Source of the DNA: Thermoplasmatales archaeon UBA447
Lineage (GTDB): Archaea > Thermoplasmatota > Thermoplasmata > Thermoplasmatales > Thermoplasmataceae
Reading direction: 5' to 3'
Assembly (NCBI GenBank): GCA_002503205.1
Contig: DARE01000026.1
Location: 1-20,272, forward strand
Length of the DNA stretch: 20,272 bases
The position numbers and the translations under genes are program-made. The notes under the pieces are model-generated. The model was not told where the DNA came from, searched no databases, and saw only the letters and a program-made list of their open reading frames with translations. Shown one piece after another: positions 7,355 through 14,146 of this stretch (position 1 is its first letter; each line of letters starts with the position of its first letter).

Positions 7355-8263
7355 TTAAGCCGGATTCTTACCGTTTCCGGTAATTTTTAAAATCTCACCT
7401 ATGGTCATTGAAACTTTTGCATAGGCATTGTGCGGGTGTATGCTTTCTTCGGATTCGGATGAGACCTCGATTACAGTGCTAACCGGAAGATTGCCATAAA
7501 ATTTACCTATTTTTACTGCGAGTTCCCTGACGATATCCTCGACAAACATTGGATTCGAATGAGCCCTGTAAACCATCCTGCCCTCATCTTCCCTTTTAAG
7601 CAGAGAATATAATGGGCCCCCCAGAGAAGATTCGCCAATGGTAATGAGATCGTCAGCCTCTATTTCTTCTTCCTTCAAGCCATCTATTCCGAGAGTTATT
7701 ATGTTTCTCTGGTTGTGGGAAATTGACGGGATTCTCTTAAGCAGATCATCATTACCGGGGTTCTCCCTTGATATTATTGCCCTTGTGGTCTCCATTGCGC
7801 AAGGGCATGCGGTAATCCCTTTTATTCGTGCCCAGAGGCCTTTGCTGTAATTTCCGTCTCGTAGTACTGTTGCCCTTCCAATCAGGACGGAGGGTATAAC
7901 AGCTACCCTGTCTCCACGGTCTCTGGTTTCTCTGAGGTATTCGGCTTCTATTTCAACAGCACATCTGTTGGAATATGGAAGTTTTTCAAGAACTTTCCGG
8001 GCAAGCCTTAGAGCAAGAGACTCAACTCCATCCGTAACTTTCTCGGCAAGTATAACTTCGTTAATAGCTTCAATATTCCTCGAAAAGTCAGCCCCTTTTC
8101 TTGAAGAGGGTATGTCAGCAAAAATGTTTATTGATGCTGTGAGATTTATTGAGCGCCCTGATCTCTGTATCCTTATGGGGTAGCGTATTCCCTTTACCCC
8201 AACTTCTCCTATGGGGATCTGAAATTTTGGTTTTTCTGACTGAACATCTACAAGGTCTATCAC
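7355..8263 (-). CDS. mptA: GTP cyclohydrolase IV (MptA/FolE2 family)
   Basis: This 302-residue metalloenzyme opens GTP, giving a 7,8-dihydroneopterin cyclic phosphate, the first step of archaeal pterin synthesis. Recognisable parts are VGVKGIRYPIRI (21-32), SSRKGADFSR (53-62; the Mj MptA equivalent reads HMSR, here DFSR), EKVTDGVESLALRLA (74-88), TACPCAMETTRA with the metal-binding cysteine near 153, SHNQRNIITLGI, and SNPMFVEDIVRELA towards the C-terminus. The GTG start overlaps the stop of the prefoldin gene (GTGA), with AGGAGAGG upstream inside that gene. This is the last gene of the pcc1-prefoldin-mptA operon. It converges on ribH, so two GTP- and ribose-derived cofactor pathways sit tail to tail. 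Confidence 0.9.
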   Translation of the reverse strand: MIDLVDVQSEKPKFQIPIGEVGVKGIRYPIRIQRSGRSINLTASINIFADIPSSRKGADFSRNIEAINEVILAEKVTDGVESLALRLARKVLEKLPYSNRCAVEIEAEYLRETRDRGDRVAVIPSVLIGRATVLRDGNYSKGLWARIKGITACPCAMETTRAIISRENPGNDDLLKRIPSISHNQRNIITLGIDGLKEEEIEADDLITIGESSLGGPLYSLLKREDEGRMVYRAHSNPMFVEDIVRELAVKIGKFYGNLPVSTVIEVSSESEESIHPHNAYAKVSMTIGEILKITGNGKNPA

Positions 8264-8634
8264 TGGCTGGAACCTCTCCTTTTCGTCTCTTCCTCGTATT
8301 TGGCCTGAAGCGTTGCTTCAAGCTCTTTGTATTTCTCCTCAAGGCTCTTCTGCTGTTTTTCAAGTGTCTTTATTCGTATTTCACTGAGTTCTTTCTGCTC
8401 ACTCAGCTCGGAAACTAGTTTCTTTCTGTCCTCCACTTTGTAAAGAACCGATCCTACGCTCTTGTATACCGGTGTTGCCTCCGATACTTCCTGCAATTCC
8501 TTCAGAGTTTTGTCCAGCTCCCTTATTCTGCTGTCAAGCTGATATCTCTGATTTGCTATCTGTTCAAGCTGTGTTTCGATCTGTTGAACCTGCCTTATCT
8601 GATTCTGAATATAGTTGCTCACATTCTGTTCCAT
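8260..8634 (-). CDS. pfdB: Prefoldin subunit beta (GimC beta)
   Basis: The 124-residue protein forms four of the six tentacles of archaeal prefoldin, which hands unfolded proteins to the thermosome. It is almost wholly heptad-patterned: an N-terminal helix (about 1-45, rich in Gln/Leu), a short beta-hairpin segment VYKSVGSVLYKVEDRKKLV (56-74, the most conserved part) and a second long helix to about residue 115. The length is typical of the family. The ATG directly abuts the TAG stop of the upstream gene, with AGAGGT about ten bases ahead as ribosome-binding site. Its stop overlaps mptA by four bases. Confidence 0.92.
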   Translation of the reverse strand: MEQNVSNYIQNQIRQVQQIETQLEQIANQRYQLDSRIRELDKTLKELQEVSEATPVYKSVGSVLYKVEDRKKLVSELSEQKELSEIRIKTLEKQQKSLEEKYKELEATLQAKYEEETKRRGSSQ

Positions 8635-8868
8635 CTATTCTACCTCTTCATGAACTCTCTCAACCAAGCTCAGCCACCTTGTTAAAGAACTGAGGGAAGC
8701 TTTGAATGAAACTATATCAGGTGAAGATATATAAATGTAAAAATCACCTGGCGACTCTTCGAGCCGGATGGTAGATCTTCCCAGTGGCATAGTTAGTTCC
8801 GGTTCAATGGCCCTTATATGCCTTCTATACTGGTCTTTTGGCAGCATCAGTCTTGCCTCAAAGTTCAA
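8635..8868 (-). CDS. pcc1: KEOPS complex subunit Pcc1
   Basis: The 77-residue protein fits Pcc1, the small dimerising subunit of KEOPS, which helps make the t6A base of ANN-decoding tRNAs. Visible features are a strand pair (FYIYISSPDIVSFKASLSS, 45-63) and the C-terminal helix SLTRWLSLVERVHEEVE, matching the D-x-x-x-hydrophobic-(K/R)-A-x-x-x-(S/N) pattern before the helix. The start is a TTG at 8866-8868; no ATG or GTG lies upstream in frame. A TTAAATTT box at about 8901-8908 fits a short-leader transcript. It is the first gene of the operon with prefoldin beta and mptA, and is divergent from the tRNA-Arg gene. Confidence 0.8.
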   Translation of the reverse strand: MNFEARLMLPKDQYRRHIRAIEPELTMPLGRSTIRLEESPGDFYIYISSPDIVSFKASLSSLTRWLSLVERVHEEVE

Positions 8869-8987
8869 ATAACTCGCCTGGTCTCTTAATTGATTATGGA
8901 AATTTAAGTCATTCTATGAATTGAAGTCTCTTTCTTTTTCTGAAGACTACATTTTTTAACACCTCAAATGGGCTGACATTTGCGAAA

Positions 8988-8997
8988 CTTTAAAATT
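8988..8997 (+). promoter_or_regulatory. Box A (TATA) of tRNA-Arg
   Basis: CTTTAAAATT lies 22-31 bases before the first base of the tRNA, the usual archaeal box A position. Confidence 0.55.
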
Positions 8998-9018
8998 CAT
9001 TCGAACGTTAAAGCGTCT

Positions 9019-9093
9019 GGGCCCGTGGCCTAGTCTGGATAAGGCACCGTCCTTCTAAGTCGGTGATCGTGGGTCCGAATCCCACCGGGCCCG
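9019..9093 (+). tRNA. tRNA-Arg (TCT)
   Basis: The cloverleaf is complete: acceptor GGGCCCG (9019-9025) with CGGGCCC (9086-9092) and discriminator G9093; D arm GCCT/AGGC with GG in the loop; anticodon arm CCGTC/GTCGG (9047-9051, 9059-9063) with loop CTTCTAA, anticodon TCT at 9054-9056; T arm GTGGG/CCCAC. CCA is not encoded. There is no intron. Two oddities are a T-T mismatch in the anticodon stem (30-40) and TCC instead of TTC at the start of the T loop (position 55 is C). It decodes AGA and probably AGG codons. Confidence 0.93.
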
Positions 9094-9128
9094 TTCTGTA
9101 CAAGGTTTTACTGCACCTGAAAAAGTGT

Positions 9129-9515
9129 ATGTCTTCCAATATTTATGGCAAGAAGAAGGTATTGTCATCTCCTCGGGACAAGGACATAAAAAAATGGAGC
9201 AGTGACGTGAGAACGGGATCAAAGATCACTGTGGATTGTATATTAAAGGGGATTAGGATCGTTCTGTAATGAAATGAATAAGATTCCCCCCGAAATCATC
9301 AAATTGAAAGATTAGGCTCTTGTTGATCTTATAACCGGTTACGTCATGAAGAAGGAGAAGGGAAGATTCATGATTGAAATCCTGCTCCTTCGTTCTTTTG
9401 TGCGGTTTTGGATCTAATCTTCATTACAAGAAGAATGTTTACGACCCCCAATCTTGTCAAAATCCCGAGAAAGAGGGCTTTTGGAACAGCCGTGGACGAA
9501 AGTGAATACAGTTAA
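9129..9515 (+). pseudogene. Decayed tyrosine recombinase (integrase) N-terminal domain
   Basis: Just after the tRNA, three frames join into one recognisable core-binding domain. Frame one gives KKWSSDVRTGSKITVDCILKG (stop at 9267), matching the 'W..DV.TGS..T...YL..L' start of archaeal XerA-like integrases. After a one-base shift comes CNEMNKIPPEIIKLKD, an in-frame TAG at 9313, then ALVDLITGYVMKKEKG and LLRSFVRFW. A further shift gives FITRRMFTTPNLVKIPRKRAF, ending at 9515. The C-terminal catalytic domain (Arg-His-x-x-Arg-Tyr) is absent. Position beside a tRNA gene fits the remains of an integrated element. No duplicate of the tRNA 3' end was seen in the window. Confidence 0.65.
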
Positions 9516-9802
9516 TCGTAGTATCGGATAACTAGTGATGGTGAGGGAGGATACCACCACCAGGTAATTACAAGCATTAGGAGAAATGCAACTGCCCAAA
9601 TTATCTGGAAAACGCTCCCGCTGATCAGAATGGAAATTCTGTAAGTCTGCACTGTAATTATAATCTCTAAGCCTGTAAGACCGATGACCAATGGGATATA
9701 CAAATAATCATATCCAAGATTAAAAATATAGAAAAATAAAGCCGAGCCAGCTAAAAGCACGACTATTTCCCTTATGAGTTTTTTCCTTCCTTCTTTGTCC
9801 AT
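9512..9802 (-). CDS. Small three-helix membrane protein, unrecognised
   Basis: The 96-residue protein has a charged N-terminus (MDKEGRKKLIRE) and three hydrophobic segments at about 11-28, 33-51 and 58-82, then a Trp-rich WWWYPP junction and a short polar tail. No family is recognised. It follows the 33-residue gene by 13 bases, with GGTTAGTGA ahead of the ATG as possible ribosome-binding site, so the two are likely co-transcribed. Its 3' end touches the integrase relic on the other strand. Confidence 0.55.
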   Translation of the reverse strand: MDKEGRKKLIREIVVLLAGSALFFYIFNLGYDYLYIPLVIGLTGLEIIITVQTYRISILISGSVFQIIWAVAFLLMLVITWWWYPPSPSLVIRYYD

Positions 9803-9815
9803 ATTTCACTAACCC

Positions 9816-9917
9816 CTACGGAAATCCCTGAAAGTTCTCCTGAACCTCTAGCGTTGAGTAATAAACTACCAGCCCCGCAAGGATTGCTACAAGGATCCCG
9901 GCCGATCCAATCAGCAT
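9816..9917 (-). CDS. 33-residue single-helix membrane peptide, unrecognised
   Basis: From the ATG at 9915-9917 the frame gives MLIGSAGILVAILAGLVVYY, a single hydrophobic helix, then a short polar tail ending QENFQGFP and a TAG stop at 9816. A clear TATAAAT box (plus-strand 9936-9942) lies 19-25 bases upstream, which would give a leaderless or very short-leader mRNA. It precedes the 96-residue membrane protein in the same direction, forming a tiny two-gene unit. Function is unknown. Being so short, it needs expression or conservation data. Confidence 0.4.
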   Translation of the reverse strand: MLIGSAGILVAILAGLVVYYSTLEVQENFQGFP

Positions 9918-10569
9918 TCTCTTTTTTACCTTATGATTTATAATGACATATATTACGCATCTTATTTAATTTATACCGATTACTCTGTAGAGGATTCAGA
10001 ATAACTTCAGGATTTTAATGATGTGTGGTCAATAAGCGATTAATTTCGTGCAAACAAAAACATTTACTGCGGTTTTGTACTCTTTAATTACATGTCTGGT
10101 TATGTATTTAGGGCCCTGAGAATGAAAATGTATCCCGCAAGAGAGACCGTATTGATTACGAGTATAATCAATTGCTTTCCCGTCTACATGATAATTCATC
10201 TAATCAATTTTATTGATAGTTCCCTTTGAAGAATGCCGCAAATCCTTTCAGAATAATTTACGCTGTCTAAATTGTAGTTTAGGGCATTTTAAAGAGTGTA
10301 TGTGAAAATCAATCTATTCTGAATTACCTCCAGCAGCCTTTCACGATAGTACAATGGCAAAACTATACTGGTGAAGCTAGCGCAAATGAAATCCAATTAT
10401 ACCAAATGCCATATGTTTCCTGACTCTTTTTGCCTAACAGAATCTTTAACAGTAGTCTCAAAAACAGGCCTTAGATAAATCTCTTTATTCAATTTTCTTA
10501 AATCAGTACGATAGAAGACTATGCATATAATTTCTCAATGTTTATTTCCAGAAAACCAATATTCTGAAA
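9918..10569. other. Gene-poor stretch (652 bases)
   Basis: Apart from the promoter of the small membrane unit at the left, the TnpB-like fragment at 10092-10229 and a TTTATT promoter element about 10540-10545 before the methyltransferase, no coding or RNA gene is visible. All six frames are broken by stops. Confidence 0.6.
10092..10229 (+). pseudogene. Possible N-terminal relic of an IS200/IS605-type TnpB
   Basis: A 45-codon frame starts with GYVFRALRMKMYPARETVLI and continues ITSIINCFPVY. TnpB proteins begin with a 'hydrophobic-(K/R)-(F/M)-(R/K)-(L/M)-YP-x-x-x-Q-x-x-x-(L/I)' motif followed by a C(R)xVYN element; this fragment fits most of it but lacks the Gln, and what should be VYN reads VYM. 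The frame stops at 10227 and nothing further of TnpB can be traced. The similarity is short, so the call is tentative. Confidence 0.35.
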
Positions 10570-11568
10570 ATGTTTGACATTTCCATATACAATGAGAATT
10601 GCATCAGTGGTGCAAGAAAACATATCAAAAATTCAAGCGTTGATCTCATTATCACCGATCCTCCATATGGCATTGATGCCAATTCCTTTGAGAAACACTA
10701 TAACCGGAATGGAAGCAATGTCAATGACGGATACGTTGAGATTCCCGCTGAGGAATACGTTGATTTCAGCCAGTCATGGATTTCAGAGGCTGAACGCATC
10801 CTGAGGCCAGGCGGAAGCATTTACATTGTTTCTGGTTATACAAACCTGTTCCATGTCCTTAGTGCTTTATCACGAACCAGTCTCAGGCTAGTCAACCATA
10901 TTGTCTGGAAATACAACTTTGGTGTCTACACCACAAGAAAGTATGTGTCATCACACTATCATATTCTGTATCTCACGAAACCTGGAGGAAAAGTCACATT
11001 CAACACATACTGTAGGTATGGGGCAGATGAACATGATGCTCAAGGTGGCTCTTTGAACTACAGGGACAGGGAGGATGTGTGGATAATAAACAAGGAGTAT
11101 AAGCCAAACCAGAAAAAGAACAGGAACGAGCTTCCCAGAGAACTTATTGTTAAAATGATGCAGTACAGCAGCAATGAGGGGGATCTTGTGTGCGATATGT
11201 TTCTTGGAGGATTTTCAACTGCCATTGTAGCTATTGGTTTGAACAGAAGAATAACAGGTTTTGAGATCAGCCAGAAGATATATTCAATGGGTATTGAGAG
11301 GCTCAAAGACATAAAGCCGGGATTCCTTCTGGATGAGACGAGGGTGCCCCAGCCAAATACTCACATAAAAAGAGGAAAACCCTGGACGGAATATGAGATA
11401 AGGAGAGTTATGGAAAGATACTCTGAACTAAGGGCTGAGGGAAGGAACAAGAGGCAGTCAATCGATACGATCTCGATGGAATTCAGCAGAGGCTATTTTT
11501 CAATAACTAACATCCTGAAATCATATCAAAAGGAAAAAGCTCAGGGAGGTTTCTTATCTGAAAACTGA
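10570..11568 (+). CDS. Beta-class DNA methyltransferase (N6-adenine or N4-cytosine), solitary
   Basis: The 332-residue protein methylates an exocyclic amino group in DNA using S-adenosylmethionine. The catalytic motif IV is DPPYG at 30-34, near the N-terminus. The SAM-binding motif I lies far downstream as DMFLGGFSTA (209-218), so the order is that of the beta class with the target-recognition region between. Motif I has Phe where the third glycine of F-x-G-x-G is usual. DPPY is more common in N6-adenine enzymes. About 80 residues after the core (250-332) are charged and helical, beginning around GKPWTEYEIRRVMERYSEL, and may contact DNA. No endonuclease gene is adjacent. It converges on the exporter gene across 29 bases. 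A TTTATT element about 25-30 bases before ATG suggests leaderless initiation. Confidence 0.85.
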   Translation: MFDISIYNENCISGARKHIKNSSVDLIITDPPYGIDANSFEKHYNRNGSNVNDGYVEIPAEEYVDFSQSWISEAERILRPGGSIYIVSGYTNLFHVLSALSRTSLRLVNHIVWKYNFGVYTTRKYVSSHYHILYLTKPGGKVTFNTYCRYGADEHDAQGGSLNYRDREDVWIINKEYKPNQKKNRNELPRELIVKMMQYSSNEGDLVCDMFLGGFSTAIVAIGLNRRITGFEISQKIYSMGIERLKDIKPGFLLDETRVPQPNTHIKRGKPWTEYEIRRVMERYSELRAEGRNKRQSIDTISMEFSRGYFSITNILKSYQKEKAQGGFLSEN

Positions 11569-11597
11569 CTTTTATCATTGCTCCCGAAATTGAAATT

Positions 11598-13028
11598 TCA
11601 TCTTCCGGGCATTTTCCTTCTTCCCTTTATTTTCCCAGTAATGGAAAACCCGAAGGCATAAAAGAGAATGGATACGAGGAGCATTGCCATGGAAGCGTAG
11701 AATACAAGATGCAGAGATGCAATGAAGGATTGTTCTGAGAATTTAACATTAGAAATTGACAGACCTGAAAATATCCTGTCAAGTGTTGTTCTTGATGTCT
11801 GGGTGCTCATTATCAGGAATGCTATTCCAATACTCACAGTGTTTCCTGCGTTGACCAGCGTTGTGCTTATACCTGAAGCAACGCCCCTCCTGTGACCTGG
11901 AACCGAATTCATGATTGAGGCCCTGTTGGGTGATGCAAATAACCCCATGCCTGCGCCAATGAGAACTAGAGGAGCAAGAGTGATTAGAAAAGATATGGAA
12001 GTTCCAACCCTTGTCATGAGGTAAAACCCTATCGACGAAAGAAGCAACCCTATGATGACAAAGGGACGTGGGCCAAACCTGTCTGAAAGAATACCGCTGA
12101 TTGGACCCATTACTGAAAGAGAAAATGACATTGGAATAAGGTAAAGTCCGGCCTCAAGGGGGCTGTAGTTGAATATTGGCCCCTGAAGGAAGAAGACCAT
12201 TACAAGAATGAAAGAACCCCTCGAAAGTGCATTCAGGAAAATTGTGATGTTCCCTGCGTCAAATTCCCTGTTTTTGAACAGTGTTAGATCAAACATAGGA
12301 TCCTTCAGTTTCCTCTCCACAAGTATGAAAATTATGAATAAGATCAGCGAGGTCCCAAGAAGGCCATAGAGAGCATATGATCTGAGGCCAGAAATTGCCT
12401 CCATGGTAATTGCCAGGAGCATAACTGCCAGGGCTCCAACGAACAGAAGATTACCGGGGATATCCAGATGTTTGGTGTGCTCAGGGGTAGATAATTCCTT
12501 CAGCTTGAAGTGGGCCCAGAGTGTGGCAAAAGCACCGATAGGAAGGTTTACCCAGAAAATAGACCTCCATCCAAGTGTTGTTGTGAGAATGCCACCAAGA
12601 ATCAGCCCAGCCACTGAACCAACAACAATGGATATCTGGTTAATGCCAAGAGCCCGCCCCCTCTCTTGAATTGGAAATGCATCAGTTATAATGGCGGCAC
12701 TGTTTGAGAAAAGGAAGCCTGCTCCAGTAGCCTGGACAAGCCTGAACCCTATAAGTTCAGCAGGGCTCCCTGAAAGGCTGCATAATCCAGAACCAACAGT
12801 GAAAATGGCAAAGCCAAGATTGTAAAGCTTCACCCTCCCGAACATGTCAGCAAGCCTTCCGAAATTCACAAGTACGGATGCTATAACAAGCTGGTACCCG
12901 AGTATGATCCATAGAACATCAAGTGTGGTAATTCCATGAAGCTTTGAAGCAATGGTTGGGAGTGATATCAGGACTATATTTGTGTCAATGGAAGACATCA
13001 GAACTCCAATGGTGGTGTTGCTGAGCAC
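11598..13028 (-). CDS. DHA2-family drug exporter (MFS, 14 TM)
   Basis: This 476-residue membrane protein matches the EmrB/QacA type of proton-driven multidrug exporter: an N-terminal SSIDTNIVLISLPTIASKL helix 1 with the membrane Asp, GRLADMFGR in the helix 2-3 loop, RLVQATGAGFLF in helix 4, and QERGRALGINQI leading to GSVAGLILGGIL (the antiporter motif) and LGWRSIFWVNLPIG. Fourteen hydrophobic segments are plausible from length. The only canonical in-frame start is GTG at 13026-13028, yet the codons just upstream read EYKWT, which continues the family's usual 'YKWxVLSNTT' opening; a stop lies about ten codons further up and no start codon between. A start at a rare codon or a sequence error is possible. 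Substrate unknown. Confidence 0.88.
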   Translation of the reverse strand: MLSNTTIGVLMSSIDTNIVLISLPTIASKLHGITTLDVLWIILGYQLVIASVLVNFGRLADMFGRVKLYNLGFAIFTVGSGLCSLSGSPAELIGFRLVQATGAGFLFSNSAAIITDAFPIQERGRALGINQISIVVGSVAGLILGGILTTTLGWRSIFWVNLPIGAFATLWAHFKLKELSTPEHTKHLDIPGNLLFVGALAVMLLAITMEAISGLRSYALYGLLGTSLILFIIFILVERKLKDPMFDLTLFKNREFDAGNITIFLNALSRGSFILVMVFFLQGPIFNYSPLEAGLYLIPMSFSLSVMGPISGILSDRFGPRPFVIIGLLLSSIGFYLMTRVGTSISFLITLAPLVLIGAGMGLFASPNRASIMNSVPGHRRGVASGISTTLVNAGNTVSIGIAFLIMSTQTSRTTLDRIFSGLSISNVKFSEQSFIASLHLVFYASMAMLLVSILFYAFGFSITGKIKGRRKMPGR

Positions 13029-13216
13029 AGTCCATTTATATTCCGTCCCTAATTCACCTCAAATTTAAACTGAAATGAGAGTGAATCCGAAGAATTGCAG
13101 ATAAAAGACATAGTGACTCGCCTGTTATGGATATCAATTATTTGAATAGTTCCACGTTAAATTAGTGACAGCAATGATATACGCTTAAATTGAACCACAC
13201 CAATAGATGGAAAATG

Positions 13217-13240
13217 ATAAACAGGCATGAATCTGTTTAT
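13217..13240. promoter_or_regulatory. 24-base inverted repeat before the surface-protein/ABC unit
   Basis: ATAAACAG (13217-13224) and CTGTTTAT (13233-13240) are perfect 8-base inverse arms around an 8-base spacer. The repeat ends four bases before GTTTATTTA (13245-13253), which lies about 25 bases before the ATG at 13274 and is the likely TATA box. Position against the TFB/TATA site makes a repressor or activator site plausible. Confidence 0.45.
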
Positions 13241-13273
13241 AAGAGTTTATTTAGCAGTTAAAAATTAGCATCC

Positions 13274-14140
13274 ATGACACCACTAATAAAGTCTCTGATA
13301 ATTATCCTAGTAGCTTCTGCTGTGGTAGTTCCAAGCGGGATCTATGCATACAATTCTATTCAGGGGCACAATGGTAACATGCTTTCATATGTTCCGGGCA
13401 ATTCTTCCGCGGTTGTCAGCTACACAAACAATTCCACAACATATTATGCATTCAGTGCCAATAAGAGCCTTGCACTGATAGCGCCAGTTTCCTTGGACAC
13501 CTTTGTCAATGAATATTCTTCCAATACTACAAGCTCGATTTCAAATGCCTTCCACAACCTTAACCTGTCCGTTAATATGAGCATCTATACCACTTTTCAC
13601 GGATTTACTGTTGTAAGAATCGGTGAAAACATTAGCCTTAACCTTTCAAAAATCATGGAGAAATTTTCAGGTTCGTACAAACTTCCTGATTATATGAATT
13701 CCACAGGCCGGATTTCAAAGACAGTCAACACCAGTATATTCGCCACACAGATAAATTCTGGAAACGTGGAGATAGGTGGATTGGGGGCAATATACAGCTC
13801 AATTACATCTTACAAATCAGGTACCAGTTTCGCAAGTGAACACGGCAAGGCTTTCATGAAGAACGCGAATGTCTCTATTTTTGTCAATTTGTCAAACAGA
13901 TACTTTGACACCCTGAACATAAATGCTTTCTCCAACCATACCTTCATGAATATGACATTCAGCAATTCCTCATCAAAGGCAAATGTCTCATCGCTTCTTG
14001 GAATTATCCAGAAGGAGGATAACAACCTGATTATATCATCTGCTCAGGGCCAAAACTACATAAGCCTGGAAATCTCTGCTGGAATTGCCAATATCAGCAG
14101 GCTATCTGATCTGAACACAGGATTTTTCAGTGCACAGTGA
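13274..14140 (+). CDS. Membrane-anchored, sequon-rich surface protein, unrecognised
   Basis: Of 288 residues, about 6-26 (KSLIIILVASAVVVPSGIYAY) are an N-terminal hydrophobic helix, either a signal peptide or anchor. The rest has no further membrane segment and is rich in Ser, Asn and Thr. By eye it contains 18 N-glycosylation sequons (Asn-x-Ser/Thr), for example at YTNNSTTYY, LNLSVNMSIY, ENISLNLSK and SNHTFMNMTFSNSSSK, suggesting a heavily glycosylated protein exposed outside an archaeal cell. No enzymatic motif is seen. It precedes an ABC-2 permease by six bases and the ATPase beyond, so it is probably an accessory or extracellular partner of that exporter, or its cargo. A TATA-like box and an inverted repeat lie directly upstream. 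Confidence 0.7.
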   Translation: MTPLIKSLIIILVASAVVVPSGIYAYNSIQGHNGNMLSYVPGNSSAVVSYTNNSTTYYAFSANKSLALIAPVSLDTFVNEYSSNTTSSISNAFHNLNLSVNMSIYTTFHGFTVVRIGENISLNLSKIMEKFSGSYKLPDYMNSTGRISKTVNTSIFATQINSGNVEIGGLGAIYSSITSYKSGTSFASEHGKAFMKNANVSIFVNLSNRYFDTLNINAFSNHTFMNMTFSNSSSKANVSSLLGIIQKEDNNLIISSAQGQNYISLEISAGIANISRLSDLNTGFFSAQ

Positions 14141-14146
14141 ACATTA

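Noticed and set aside
9063..9269. 68-codon frame beginning inside the tRNA-Arg gene
   Set aside because: Its first codons are tRNA sequence. The rest is the integrase relic, which needs other frames to continue, so it is not a gene.
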